Notes under the pieces: generated by a model
The model's database searches: none
What the model saw: only the letters and a program-made list of their open reading frames with translations
What the model was told of the DNA's origin: nothing
In this document: positions 1 to 5,038 of the stretch, one piece after another
Layout of the letters: each line of letters begins with the position of its first letter
Position numbering within the stretch: the first letter of the stretch is position 1
Translations under genes and position numbers: made by a program
Source: Verrucomicrobia subdivision 3 bacterium UBA7542
GTDB lineage: Bacteria > Verrucomicrobiota > Verrucomicrobiia > Limisphaerales > UBA11358
Direction of reading: 5' to 3'
Assembly: GCA_002479245.1 (NCBI GenBank)
Contig: DLMG01000278.1
Span: 1-5,038 of the forward strand
DNA: 5,038 nt

Positions 1-95
1 ATCATGAACGACGCGAGCAGGAAGAACATGATGTCAATCAGCGGAATAATTTCCAGCCGCGATTTTTTTTCCGGGATGGGTGTGCGGATTTTCAT
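1..95 (-). CDS. Second ExbD/TolR-family protein, N-terminal part only (cut by window edge)
   Basis: Only 31 complete codons are present: a short basic cytoplasmic N-terminus (MKIRTPIPEKKSRLEI) and the start of the single membrane helix, PLIDIMFFLLASFM. The Asp in PLID is the position of the proton-pathway aspartate of ExbD (Asp25 in E. coli). ExbD proteins are inner-membrane parts of the ExbB-ExbD motor that uses proton motive force to energise TonB. The ATG overlaps the stop of the upstream exbD as ATGA (4 bases), so translation is probably coupled. It aligns without gaps to the first ExbD from the first Met, which supports this start. The DNA encoding the helix is almost identical to that in the upstream paralogue. 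The periplasmic domain lies outside the window, so an intact gene cannot be verified. Confidence 0.9.
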   Translation of the reverse strand, partial: MKIRTPIPEKKSRLEIIPLIDIMFFLLASFM

Positions 96-517
96 GGTGT
101 CGTCGGGCTGTGCCGGCTGTCGGTCATGAATGAGACCTTTTGGATGCCGACCGCGCGGACGGTTTGATACACCTTTACCATGTCGCCGTGCAACGTGTCG
201 CGGTCGCCGCTGATATAAATCGGCAGGTCGGGGCTGGCGTGGAAGCGGTTGCTTAACACGAGGCCGAGATCGGCCAGCGAAATCTCCTTTTTCTCCAGCC
301 AGACAGCGCCGGATTTGTCCACGGCAATGTTGACCATGTCGGGCCGGAAATCCTGCCGCGATTGCGAGGCGGGCGGCAGGTTGACCTTGATGTTTTCGGT
401 CCGGCTCATCTGCAAACTGACCATCATGAACGACGCCAGCAGGAAGAACATGATGTCAATCAGCGGAATGATGACAATCCGCGACTTTCGGGACCGGACT
501 GGTGAGGGCAGTTTCAT
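92..517 (-). CDS. exbD: ExbD/TolR-family biopolymer transport protein (first copy)
   Basis: A protein of 141 residues, the usual size for ExbD. Residues 1-14 are a basic cytoplasmic tail. About 15-36 form the membrane helix with PLIDIMFFLLASFM, where Asp21 matches the essential helix Asp of ExbD/TolR. Residues 43-135 are a soluble periplasmic domain (NIKVNLPPAS, then VNIAVDKSGAVWLEKKEIS and PIYISGDRDTLHGDMVKVYQTVRAVGIQKVSFMTD), matching the family's beta-strand and helix pattern. It works with ExbB as the proton-driven motor for TonB. The ATG lies 10 bases after the exbB stop. A TTG two codons upstream is open but less likely, because the second ExbD aligns from the ATG. No Shine-Dalgarno sequence is visible. 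The stop overlaps the start of a second exbD. TolR of a Tol-Pal system is the alternative, but the adjacent tonB and receptor favour ExbD. Confidence 0.93.
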   Translation of the reverse strand: MKLPSPVRSRKSRIVIIPLIDIMFFLLASFMMVSLQMSRTENIKVNLPPASQSRQDFRPDMVNIAVDKSGAVWLEKKEISLADLGLVLSNRFHASPDLPIYISGDRDTLHGDMVKVYQTVRAVGIQKVSFMTDSRHSPTTP

Positions 518-527
518 CGGCAAAATT

Positions 528-1208
528 TCAGTGGCCGGTGGTCTGGCTGGGTGGCGTTGTCTTGGTCAGATGGGTGGTGTCACCCGATTTCACGCCGCCG
601 CCAACCATCACTTCGACATTGGTTGCCGCCGTTTCCAGCTCGAATTGCAGTTGCGTCACCTTCGCCGAAAAAAAGTTGAAGGGAATCAGCGAGAAAATGG
701 CGATGCCCAGACCGCAGGCCGTGGCAATCAAGGCCTCGCCGATGCCGCCGGTGACCGCTGTGACGGACAGTTCCGCACTGCCGATGTTGAGAAAGGCGCG
801 CATCAGGCCGGTCACCGTGCCCAGCAGTCCCAGCAACGGCGCGAGCGTCACGAGCGTGTCCATCACCGTCAGGAAACGCCCGGCGTGTTTGAGTTCGATT
901 CCTGCCGCCAGTTGCAGCGCACCGAGCAACGAGCCGTGCGCGTGGCCGACGTGGTTGAGGCCGTGATGAATCACACGGATGACGGGATCTTCCGAGCCGG
1001 CAGCGATTTGCCTGGCGGCAGTCACGTCGGAATTTTCCAGCGCGGCCAGCAATTGTTCCATTTTTTGCGGGTCGCGCTTCTGGCTTTCACGCCACCACCA
1101 GAAGGCGCGTTCGCCGACGACGGCGACGGCGACGATGGCGCAGATGAGGATCGGCCACATAACGGGACCGCCTTTGAGGAAGAATTGGAGAACAATGTTT
1201 GCGAGCAT
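528..1208 (-). CDS. exbB: ExbB/TolQ/MotA-family proton channel protein
   Basis: A protein of 226 residues with three predicted membrane segments: about 16-37 (ending GERAFWWW), 114-138 (TLAPLLGLLGTVTGLM) and 154-178 (GGIGEALIATACGLGIAI). The last two carry the family signature. By alignment to E. coli ExbB, Thr131, Glu158 and Thr163 sit at the positions of Thr148, Glu176 and Thr181 that line the channel, with a one-residue gap between Thr131 and Glu158. A cytoplasmic helical region (about 40-112) lies between segments 1 and 2. The C-terminal tail is short and Thr/Ser-rich. In this family ExbB forms the pentameric stator-like channel around ExbD. The ATG follows the tonB stop by 14 bases. The spacer is A-rich but holds no Shine-Dalgarno sequence. 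TolQ is the alternative; gene context argues for ExbB. Confidence 0.94.
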   Translation of the reverse strand: MLANIVLQFFLKGGPVMWPILICAIVAVAVVGERAFWWWRESQKRDPQKMEQLLAALENSDVTAARQIAAGSEDPVIRVIHHGLNHVGHAHGSLLGALQLAAGIELKHAGRFLTVMDTLVTLAPLLGLLGTVTGLMRAFLNIGSAELSVTAVTGGIGEALIATACGLGIAIFSLIPFNFFSAKVTQLQFELETAATNVEVMVGGGVKSGDTTHLTKTTPPSQTTGH

Positions 1209-1222
1209 AATTTTGTTTGGTT

Positions 1223-1900
1223 TCAGTTTAATTGCAGTTTGTAAGTGATGCTGGTCTGGAAAAGCCGGTTGCCGGCGCCGGTGGGAAGCCGCCAGTGATG
1301 TTTGATGTAGTCCACGGTGGCGTGGTCGAGAACGGGAAAGCCTGATGATTCCTTCACGTCCACGGAAACGACATTACCTGCGTCATCGCCGGTGAGCAAC
1401 AGAACCACCGTGCCTTGCTCGCCCGTTTGCAGGGCGATGGGAGGATAAGGCGGTTCAGGTCGTTCGCCGCCCGTGCCGGTGTTGAAGAGTGAACCAATGC
1501 GTACGGGGGCCACCTGCGGCGGCGGCGGGGAGGCGAGCGCGGCAGGCACGACGAGCGTGCCAACGGTCGGAACGCCAAAGTTGACGTTCGGCGCGTTCGG
1601 CAGGGCGACGAGGACGCGCGGCTGATTGTTTTGTTCCGCCTGCTCCGGCTTTTGGGCGATTGCCTGCGGCGGCAACACCGTCGGCTGGACGACAACGGGA
1701 ACTTCTTCCCGGATGGGCGGGACCGGTTTGATGGCTATGACGCCGCGCCGCGCCCCGAGAATTCCGATGCAGAGAAAGAGGAGGCAAATCGAATTGACCC
1801 AGGCGAGCTTGAGATTGGCATCCCGGTTTGCCGCAGGCAGGCAAAGCCGGGCCAACTCGTCTTTCAACTCGTAAGCTGGCGCTGTTCGATTTGCATCCAT
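1223..1900 (-). CDS. tonB: TonB energy-transducing protein
   Basis: A protein of 225 residues with classic TonB architecture. It has a cytoplasmic N-terminus of about 30 residues, one membrane anchor at about 31-50 (LAWVNSICLLFLCIGILGA), a Pro-rich periplasmic spanner at about 56-134 (KPVPPIREEVPVVVQPTVLPPQ, later SPPPPQVAP) and a C-terminal TonB domain at about 146-225. That domain contains PEPPYPPIALQTGEQGTVVL, with the YP and G-x-V pattern of the family, and ends in a hydrophobic strand (TSITYKLQL). TonB links the ExbB-ExbD motor to the plug of outer-membrane receptors. I chose ATG 1900, 16 bases after the receptor stop. An in-frame extension to 2008 would run into the receptor gene and adds low-complexity Ser/Pro sequence, so it is unlikely. 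The N-terminal anchor lacks an obvious His like that of E. coli TonB. No Shine-Dalgarno sequence is visible. Confidence 0.92.
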   Translation of the reverse strand: MDANRTAPAYELKDELARLCLPAANRDANLKLAWVNSICLLFLCIGILGARRGVIAIKPVPPIREEVPVVVQPTVLPPQAIAQKPEQAEQNNQPRVLVALPNAPNVNFGVPTVGTLVVPAALASPPPPQVAPVRIGSLFNTGTGGERPEPPYPPIALQTGEQGTVVLLLTGDDAGNVVSVDVKESSGFPVLDHATVDYIKHHWRLPTGAGNRLFQTSITYKLQLN

Positions 1901-1916
1901 GTTATTGTGACGCGGT

Positions 1917-4190
1917 TCAGAACGTGTAGCTGACGGAGCCGAAGAACCCGATCCGTGCGCCGTATTGCGCGGCGTTGACTCCGACGCCGGAACCGTTGCG
2001 CAGTTCATACGAGTTATCCGTGACGTTCACGACATCAAGCCGGGCTTTCAAAATTTGTTTGTTGTGAATTTTGAAGCTTTGCTCCGCGCCGATGTTCACC
2101 GAGTAGTAAGCCGGAACGCTCCCGCCGTTTGGTATCGTGTTTCCGCTGCTGTCCGTCGAGTCAGTCCTTAGTCCGCTTCCGTAAAGCGCGTCCACATAAA
2201 CCCGCGTGCTGGTTCTTTGTGACTCGTTAAAAAGATACGAAGTGCCGAAGGAGCCGGTGACCCGCTGATCATGGTCCAGATAAATCCAATGATTTTTGAC
2301 ATAGGCGGCGTCATTCGGATCAAACTGGAATTGCGCTGAATTCCAATCCTTACCCTGCGCCACCGAGTAAGCGACGTTGGCATAGGTGGAGAAACCGCCG
2401 GTCGTGTAGGAGCCGGTGAATTCCACGCCGTAAACCCGGCCTTCGGAATAATTGAATGCCGAGAGGATGAGCGTCTGCCCGAACAATCCGTCGTCGAGCT
2501 GATTTTTGGATTCCTTGTAATAACCATCCACGCCGACCTGCAGTCCGGGCGCAAGTTTCTGGCTGATACCGGCATCGAAATAATCTGCCCGTTCGGCCTT
2601 GACGGGACCGTCGGGCGCGTTGGGACCGGCTGGGGATTCGTTGGCCGTGCCATTGAAGGCTGCCACATCTCCCGCCGGCACGTTTTCCAGCGGCGGCGGC
2701 GTGAAGTAACGCGCGTAACCGGCGTGCAACGTCGTCGAGTCCGTGGGGCGATAGATAAGATTGGCGCGCGGACTGGGCTGGTTCTCCTTGTCGAAGGTGG
2801 AATAATACTCGTCAAACCGCGCGCCGTAATTGATCGTAACCTCGGGCAGGATTTTCCATTCGTCCTGCAAATACACACCGGCGAACAGCGCGTGCGAAAC
2901 GCCGTTCTGAACGATGGTCGTCGTCGGCGAACCGGGCAACGGATTAAAACTGCTTGGATCGGTGCTGTCCATCAGAATGGCCGTTGTGGTGGAGTCGGCA
3001 GACAGGTATTCCTCCAGCAGCATCACACCGGCGCGGATGGTATGCTTGTCGCCGAGGTTATAACTCGCATCAGCCTGCAGTCCGCCAGAATAGAGTTTTC
3101 GATCCACATCGCTGGCCACGCCGTTGAAAAACAAATCACCGGTGGGGTCGGGCGTGAAATGCACGCTGCTATTGCGGCCAAAAACGGAGGCTTGAAAATT
3201 CAAATCGCCGGCCGACTTCTGGTAGGTCGCCACGCCGTAATAATTCTGCTCATTTTGATTTTCGTTCAAGGCCGCGGAATTAAACGACCCCGTCTCCCAC
3301 GGGTCGGTTCCCGGCGCGGTGCCGGGCGGCAAGTTCGGCGTGTTGGGAACCTGAAAGTTGCTGTAGGACGCGCTTCCCATCAGGCTGATGCGGCTCGTAT
3401 CGCTCAAAATGCGCGAGGCATAGATGAACGTCTTGTATTGGTCGGTCTGGTCATGGATGGCGTCGTGGCTGGGAGTGGGATTTTCGATGCCGAGGTCGTT
3501 GTGGTCATAACTGCCATCCACGAAATAATCCCATTTTCCCTGCACGCCGCCATATTGGAAGCTGGGCCGCACGGTGTCATAACTGCCGCCATAGACTCCG
3601 GCTACCCCGCCGTTTTCAAAGGCCCCGCTCTTGGTTTGAATGTCCACCACGCCGGCCGTGCGAAAGCCGTATTGTGCGGGCAGCGAGCCGTTAATGAGCT
3701 GCATGCTTTCCACGAAGCGTGGATCGAGTTCCAAACCAAACCCGGTGATGCCTTCCGGCAACAGCACGTCGTTGATGCGGTATTGCAAGTTCGCGTGCTC
3801 GCCCCGGACGTGCAGGTCACCGTTCGCCGCCGAGTCCTCCGCCACGCCCGGCGCGCGCAAGATCACCTGATTCATCGGCGCGTTGCCACCTTGCGACAGG
3901 GTGGCGATTTGATCCTTGTTGATTGTGAAGGCTGTCGCGCCCAAGTCCGGCACGATTTGATTCCGCGCCTGGTTCAATTTGCCAACAACGGTCACATTGC
4001 CCAACTGGGTGACATTCGTTGAGCTTCCCGAGGACACCACGTTGGTCGAGCCTCCCGGAGATACGGCCTTCGCGTCTGCCACAATGTTCGTCTGCGCCAG
4101 TGCCATCCCGCCACAGGACAGCGCCACCGACGAAATCACCGCCAAATACACTCTGCGATTTTTATATTTTTTCTCTGCAAATGCTTTCAT
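1917..4190 (-). CDS. TonB-dependent outer-membrane receptor, ligand unknown
   Basis: A protein of 757 residues. Residues 1-32 look like a signal peptide: basic MKAFAEKKYKNRR, a hydrophobic core and an ALA site before Gln33. A Gly/Ser/Thr-rich linker follows (about 44-63), then a possible TonB-box-like stretch at 65-70 (NVTVVG). The plug domain spans about 74-190 (TAFTINKDQIATL, NQVILRAPGVAEDS, LHVRGEHANLQYRINDVLLP, RTAGVVDIQTKSG). The rest is a 22-strand-type barrel with repeated aromatic-flanked strands, the segment YLQDEWKILPEVTINYGARFDEY, and the end LDVVNVTDN...GSVSYTF with terminal Phe, the usual outer-membrane assembly signal. The known role is TonB-driven import of metal chelates, cobalamin or sugars. 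Nothing here fixes the ligand, and the loops are not strongly His-rich. A TTG extension to 4277 is open but would place 29 residues before the signal peptide, so I reject it. tonB-exbB-exbD follow directly. Confidence 0.95.
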   Translation of the reverse strand: MKAFAEKKYKNRRVYLAVISSVALSCGGMALAQTNIVADAKAVSPGGSTNVVSSGSSTNVTQLGNVTVVGKLNQARNQIVPDLGATAFTINKDQIATLSQGGNAPMNQVILRAPGVAEDSAANGDLHVRGEHANLQYRINDVLLPEGITGFGLELDPRFVESMQLINGSLPAQYGFRTAGVVDIQTKSGAFENGGVAGVYGGSYDTVRPSFQYGGVQGKWDYFVDGSYDHNDLGIENPTPSHDAIHDQTDQYKTFIYASRILSDTSRISLMGSASYSNFQVPNTPNLPPGTAPGTDPWETGSFNSAALNENQNEQNYYGVATYQKSAGDLNFQASVFGRNSSVHFTPDPTGDLFFNGVASDVDRKLYSGGLQADASYNLGDKHTIRAGVMLLEEYLSADSTTTAILMDSTDPSSFNPLPGSPTTTIVQNGVSHALFAGVYLQDEWKILPEVTINYGARFDEYYSTFDKENQPSPRANLIYRPTDSTTLHAGYARYFTPPPLENVPAGDVAAFNGTANESPAGPNAPDGPVKAERADYFDAGISQKLAPGLQVGVDGYYKESKNQLDDGLFGQTLILSAFNYSEGRVYGVEFTGSYTTGGFSTYANVAYSVAQGKDWNSAQFQFDPNDAAYVKNHWIYLDHDQRVTGSFGTSYLFNESQRTSTRVYVDALYGSGLRTDSTDSSGNTIPNGGSVPAYYSVNIGAEQSFKIHNKQILKARLDVVNVTDNSYELRNGSGVGVNAAQYGARIGFFGSVSYTF

Positions 4191-4226
4191 GATTTTCAAT
4201 GGGTTGAATTTTTCAAATACACTTCC

Positions 4227-4246
4227 GCGAATCTCCACAGATTCGC
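4227..4246. repeat. Inverted repeat with 8-base arms in the receptor leader
   Basis: GCGAATCT and AGATTCGC are perfect complements separated by 4 bases (CCAC on the plus strand). It starts 36 bases upstream of the receptor ATG. As RNA on the coding strand it would be a compact hairpin with a GUGG loop. No T-run follows on the minus strand, so it is not an ordinary terminator. It could be an mRNA structure or a protein-binding site. Confidence 0.55.
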
Positions 4247-4256
4247 ACTTTGCAAA

Positions 4257-4270
4257 ACGCCATGCGGCGT
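4257..4270. repeat. Short GC-rich inverted repeat in the receptor leader
   Basis: ACGCC and GGCGT flank a 4-base loop (ATGC on the plus strand). It is adjacent to the TTTGCAAA palindrome at 4249-4256 and upstream of the longer dyad at 4227-4246, giving three dyads within 44 bases. Five-base arms are short enough to arise by chance, so this is weak on its own. Confidence 0.3.
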
Positions 4271-4292
4271 AACACAAAGATTTGGTTTAATG

Positions 4293-4328
4293 AAAAAACT
4301 TCAGACGAAGCAAATCGCGCCGTCTGAA
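4293..4328 (-). terminator. Intrinsic-terminator-like hairpin after the small upstream gene
   Basis: Read on the minus strand, TTCAGACG is followed 13 bases later by its exact complement CGTCTGAA, then G and six T. It begins 10 bases after the stop of the small His/Cys protein gene. The 8-base stem with a T-run fits a rho-independent terminator, although the loop is long and the stem only moderately GC-rich, so it may terminate partially. It separates the small gene from the receptor operon. Confidence 0.6.
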
Positions 4329-4337
4329 ACCGACGAA

Positions 4338-4775
4338 TTAGGAAGCAATGCCGAGAGCGGGAGGGGCGCGGCCCAGAGGAAGATTTTCAATGGCCGGACA
4401 AAAAACGGAAAATTCTATGCGGGGAGTTGTTTCAACCCAGGTTGCCGGGATGACAACCGGAATGTCGCACGGTGTCGTTTCAATTTTTCCATGAATGAGG
4501 GCGACAATGGCACAGTCATCGTCGTTGTCAGGAATTGATCCGCCATGCAGCCACGCATGAAGGGGTGTCCACACCTCGGCGGCGGCCATGAACAACCACA
4601 CCGCAAGGGACAAGATTGCCGTTGCAGCGAAAATACGTTGCCGCAGCCGGCGATTTATTTGACACTTCTTGTATTGCAAACTGTTTGCAATATAGCAAAT
4701 GACATGCCGCCGGCAAGACTTATTTTTGAGGCGAGACTTTGCAACCAGGACATTCCATCGGAATCCAAGCGCCAT
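4338..4775 (-). CDS. Small membrane or exported protein with His/Asp/Cys cluster, function unknown
   Basis: A protein of 145 residues from ATG 4775. It has a basic stretch (RRLRQR, about 42-47), one hydrophobic segment at about 48-67 (IFAATAILSLAVWLFMAAAE), then PLHAWLHGGSIPDNDDDCAIVALIHGKIE with His73, His77, three Asp before Cys88, His95 and Cys103. The hydrophobic segment could be a signal peptide or an N-terminal anchor. I do not recognise a named family. It recalls small Verrucomicrobiota proteins with H-x(3)-H and D-x-C-A-[IV] motifs, and loosely DUF2946; this is recollection, not a search. The clustered His/Asp/Cys could bind metal. The start is uncertain: a candidate promoter and operator (4672-4716) lie inside this reading frame, so translation may really begin at TTG 4679 (113 residues) or at CTG 4646, each giving a cleaner signal peptide. 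No Shine-Dalgarno sequence marks any of them. Confidence 0.55.
   Translation of the reverse strand: MALGFRWNVLVAKSRLKNKSCRRHVICYIANSLQYKKCQINRRLRQRIFAATAILSLAVWLFMAAAEVWTPLHAWLHGGSIPDNDDDCAIVALIHGKIETTPCDIPVVIPATWVETTPRIEFSVFCPAIENLPLGRAPPALGIAS
4672..4692. promoter_or_regulatory. Perfect 21-base dyad, candidate operator (Fur-like geometry)
   Basis: TATTGCAAAC and GTTTGCAATA are exact complements around a single central T at 4682 (plus strand). The core TGCAAAC-N-GTTTGCA has the 7-1-7 layout known for Fur-family sites, though its bases differ from the E. coli Fur box and resemble more the TGCAA-type sites of alphaproteobacterial Fur/Mur. The two TTGCAA words are 10 bases apart, one helical turn. 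It overlaps the candidate -10 and the expected start point of a minus-strand promoter, a repressor position. The regulator's identity is inference. Confidence 0.55.
4689..4716 (-). promoter_or_regulatory. Candidate sigma70-type promoter for the small gene
   Basis: On the minus strand, TTGCCG (4716-4711, 4 of 6 to consensus) and TATATT (4694-4689, 5 of 6) are separated by 16 bases. The predicted start, near 4682, is the centre of the 21-base dyad. If real, translation cannot begin at ATG 4775 from this promoter, which favours a downstream start for the small gene. Confidence 0.35.
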
Positions 4776-4834
4776 GACCGTTCGCTTTGCCGCACCATAA
4801 TCTGTCAATCTAATACGCCGCCTCGATTCCCAAT

Positions 4835-4867
4835 AAAAAGGCCCGAAGCCTTTCGCTTCGAGCCTTT
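4835..4867 (-). terminator. Strong intrinsic terminator of the pilin-like gene
   Basis: On the minus strand AAAGGCTCGAAGC pairs with GCTTCGGGCCTTT (one T-G wobble) around a 5-base GAAAG loop. The 3' arm runs into five T followed by ATTG. It lies 15 bases after the second of two tandem stop codons of the pilin-like gene (TAATAA, 4888-4883). In the plus direction the hairpin is followed only by a poor T-tract, so it acts mainly on the minus strand and insulates the TonB cluster from the pilin transcript. Confidence 0.85.
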
Positions 4868-4885
4868 GAATCAAACCCAATATTA

Positions 4886-5038
4886 TTACGGCAAAATATG
4901 GGGGTTGTCGGTGAGGGTACTCAGCGTGCAAGTCGGAGTATTGCCCACAGCACCGAGAGCGTAAGTGCCGCCAGCCGGACACGGAGGAATGCTGGTGGCA
5001 GAGTTCATCTTGATATAGGGCGTCAAGTCGGTGTTCAG
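4886..5038 (-). CDS. C-terminal end of a pilin-like protein (type IV pilin / pseudopilin)
   Basis: The last 50 codons, ending in tandem TAA codons. The visible part reads LNTDLTPYIKMNSATSIPP, then CPAGGTYALGAVGNTPTC, then TLSTLTDNPHILP. This tail, with two Cys 17 residues apart that could form a disulfide, resembles the C-termini of small pilin-like proteins with a prepilin cleavage/methylation N-terminus that I recall from Verrucomicrobiota. The N-terminal signature lies beyond the window, so the family is inferred from the tail only. Such proteins are usually processed by prepilin peptidase and assembled in type IV pili or type II secretion pseudopili. The gene has its own terminator and is likely unrelated to the TonB cluster. 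Confidence 0.7.
   Translation of the reverse strand: MNTDLTPYIKMNSATSIPPCPAGGTYALGAVGNTPTCTLSTLTDNPHILP

Larger units (their letters stand above)
4191..4292 (-). other. Leader region of the receptor gene, no gene
   Basis: This AT-richer stretch separates the terminator-like hairpin at 4293-4328 from the receptor ATG. It holds two dyads (4227-4246 and 4257-4270) and a TTTGCAAA palindrome at 4249-4256, which shares the TTGCAA core with the operator-like dyad at 4672-4692. I could not find a convincing sigma70 -35/-10 pair, nor a Shine-Dalgarno sequence before the ATG. It may hold the receptor's own promoter, or be the 5' leader of a read-through transcript. Confidence 0.5.

Noticed and set aside
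249..1244. Plus-strand open frame of 331 codons opposite exbD and exbB
   Set aside because: It spans two strongly supported minus-strand genes and their junction. The translation is Arg/Gly/His-rich with no domain pattern.
1901..2008. N-terminal extension of TonB overlapping the receptor gene
   Set aside because: It adds 36 Ser/Pro/His-rich residues antisense in character and overlaps the receptor's C-terminal codons by about 90 bases. ATG 1900, with an intergenic gap of 16 bases, is better.
2724..4022. Plus-strand open frame of 432 codons opposite the receptor gene
   Set aside because: It is fully antisense to a well-supported TonB-dependent receptor. Its translation has no recognisable domain, and long antisense frames are expected from the GC-rich third positions of the real gene.
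4227..4246. Reading the GCGAATCT/AGATTCGC hairpin as a transcription terminator
   Set aside because: There is no T-run after it in either direction, and it sits only 36 bases before the receptor start.
4191..4277. N-terminal extension of the receptor from TTG 4277
   Set aside because: It would add 29 residues before a complete signal peptide, and it crosses two dyads in the leader.
4191..4337. A riboswitch (cobalamin or similar) in the receptor leader
   Set aside because: The leader is too short for a cobalamin riboswitch, and I saw no B12-box-like or other known conserved aptamer motif.
4290..4538. Plus-strand open frame of 82 codons beginning MKKLQTKQIAP
   Set aside because: The start looks attractive, but it begins inside the terminator hairpin, has no upstream promoter or Shine-Dalgarno sequence, and lies antisense to the more convincing small His/Cys protein frame.
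4776..4982. Extension of the small upstream protein to GTG 4982
   Set aside because: It would overlap the pilin-like gene's C-terminal codons and run through its terminator hairpin, so it is not a plausible start.

Overview
This window carries a co-directional, minus-strand gene cluster for TonB-dependent outer-membrane transport. It probably comes from a Verrucomicrobiota-like Gram-negative bacterium. That guess rests on three things: the C-terminal tail of the pilin-like gene at the right edge (CPAGGTY-ALGAVG-PTC type, which I associate with pseudopilins of that phylum), a receptor directly followed by tonB-exbB-exbD-exbD, and the lack of recognisable Shine-Dalgarno sequences in front of the genes. 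No rRNA or housekeeping marker confirms the taxonomy.

Layout, in the direction of transcription (right to left): the last 50 codons of a pilin-like protein (4886-5038), followed by a strong intrinsic terminator (4835-4867); a small membrane or exported protein with a His/Asp/Cys cluster (4338-4775, start uncertain), with a candidate promoter and a perfect 10-1-10 dyad operator around 4672-4716; a second intrinsic-terminator-like hairpin (4293-4328); a 147-base leader with further dyads; a 757-residue TonB-dependent receptor (1917-4190); TonB (1223-1900); ExbB (528-1208); a first ExbD (92-517); and the start of a second ExbD (1-95), cut by the window edge. Gaps from receptor to second exbD are 16, 14 and 10 bases and then a 4-base ATGA overlap, so these five genes look like one operon.

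Working model: the receptor binds a scarce ligand at the outer membrane. The ExbB/ExbD proton-driven motor energises TonB, which spans the periplasm and opens the receptor plug. Because the energiser is encoded with the receptor, this looks like a dedicated system. The ligand cannot be read from the sequence. The dyad has the 7-1-7 core geometry used by Fur-family metal regulators and the small upstream protein has clustered potential metal ligands, so metal (for example iron, zinc or copper) uptake is a reasonable but unproven hypothesis.

I see no tRNA, rRNA, CRISPR array, insertion sequence or phage gene. The long plus-strand open frames opposite the receptor and exbB are shadows of the minus-strand genes.
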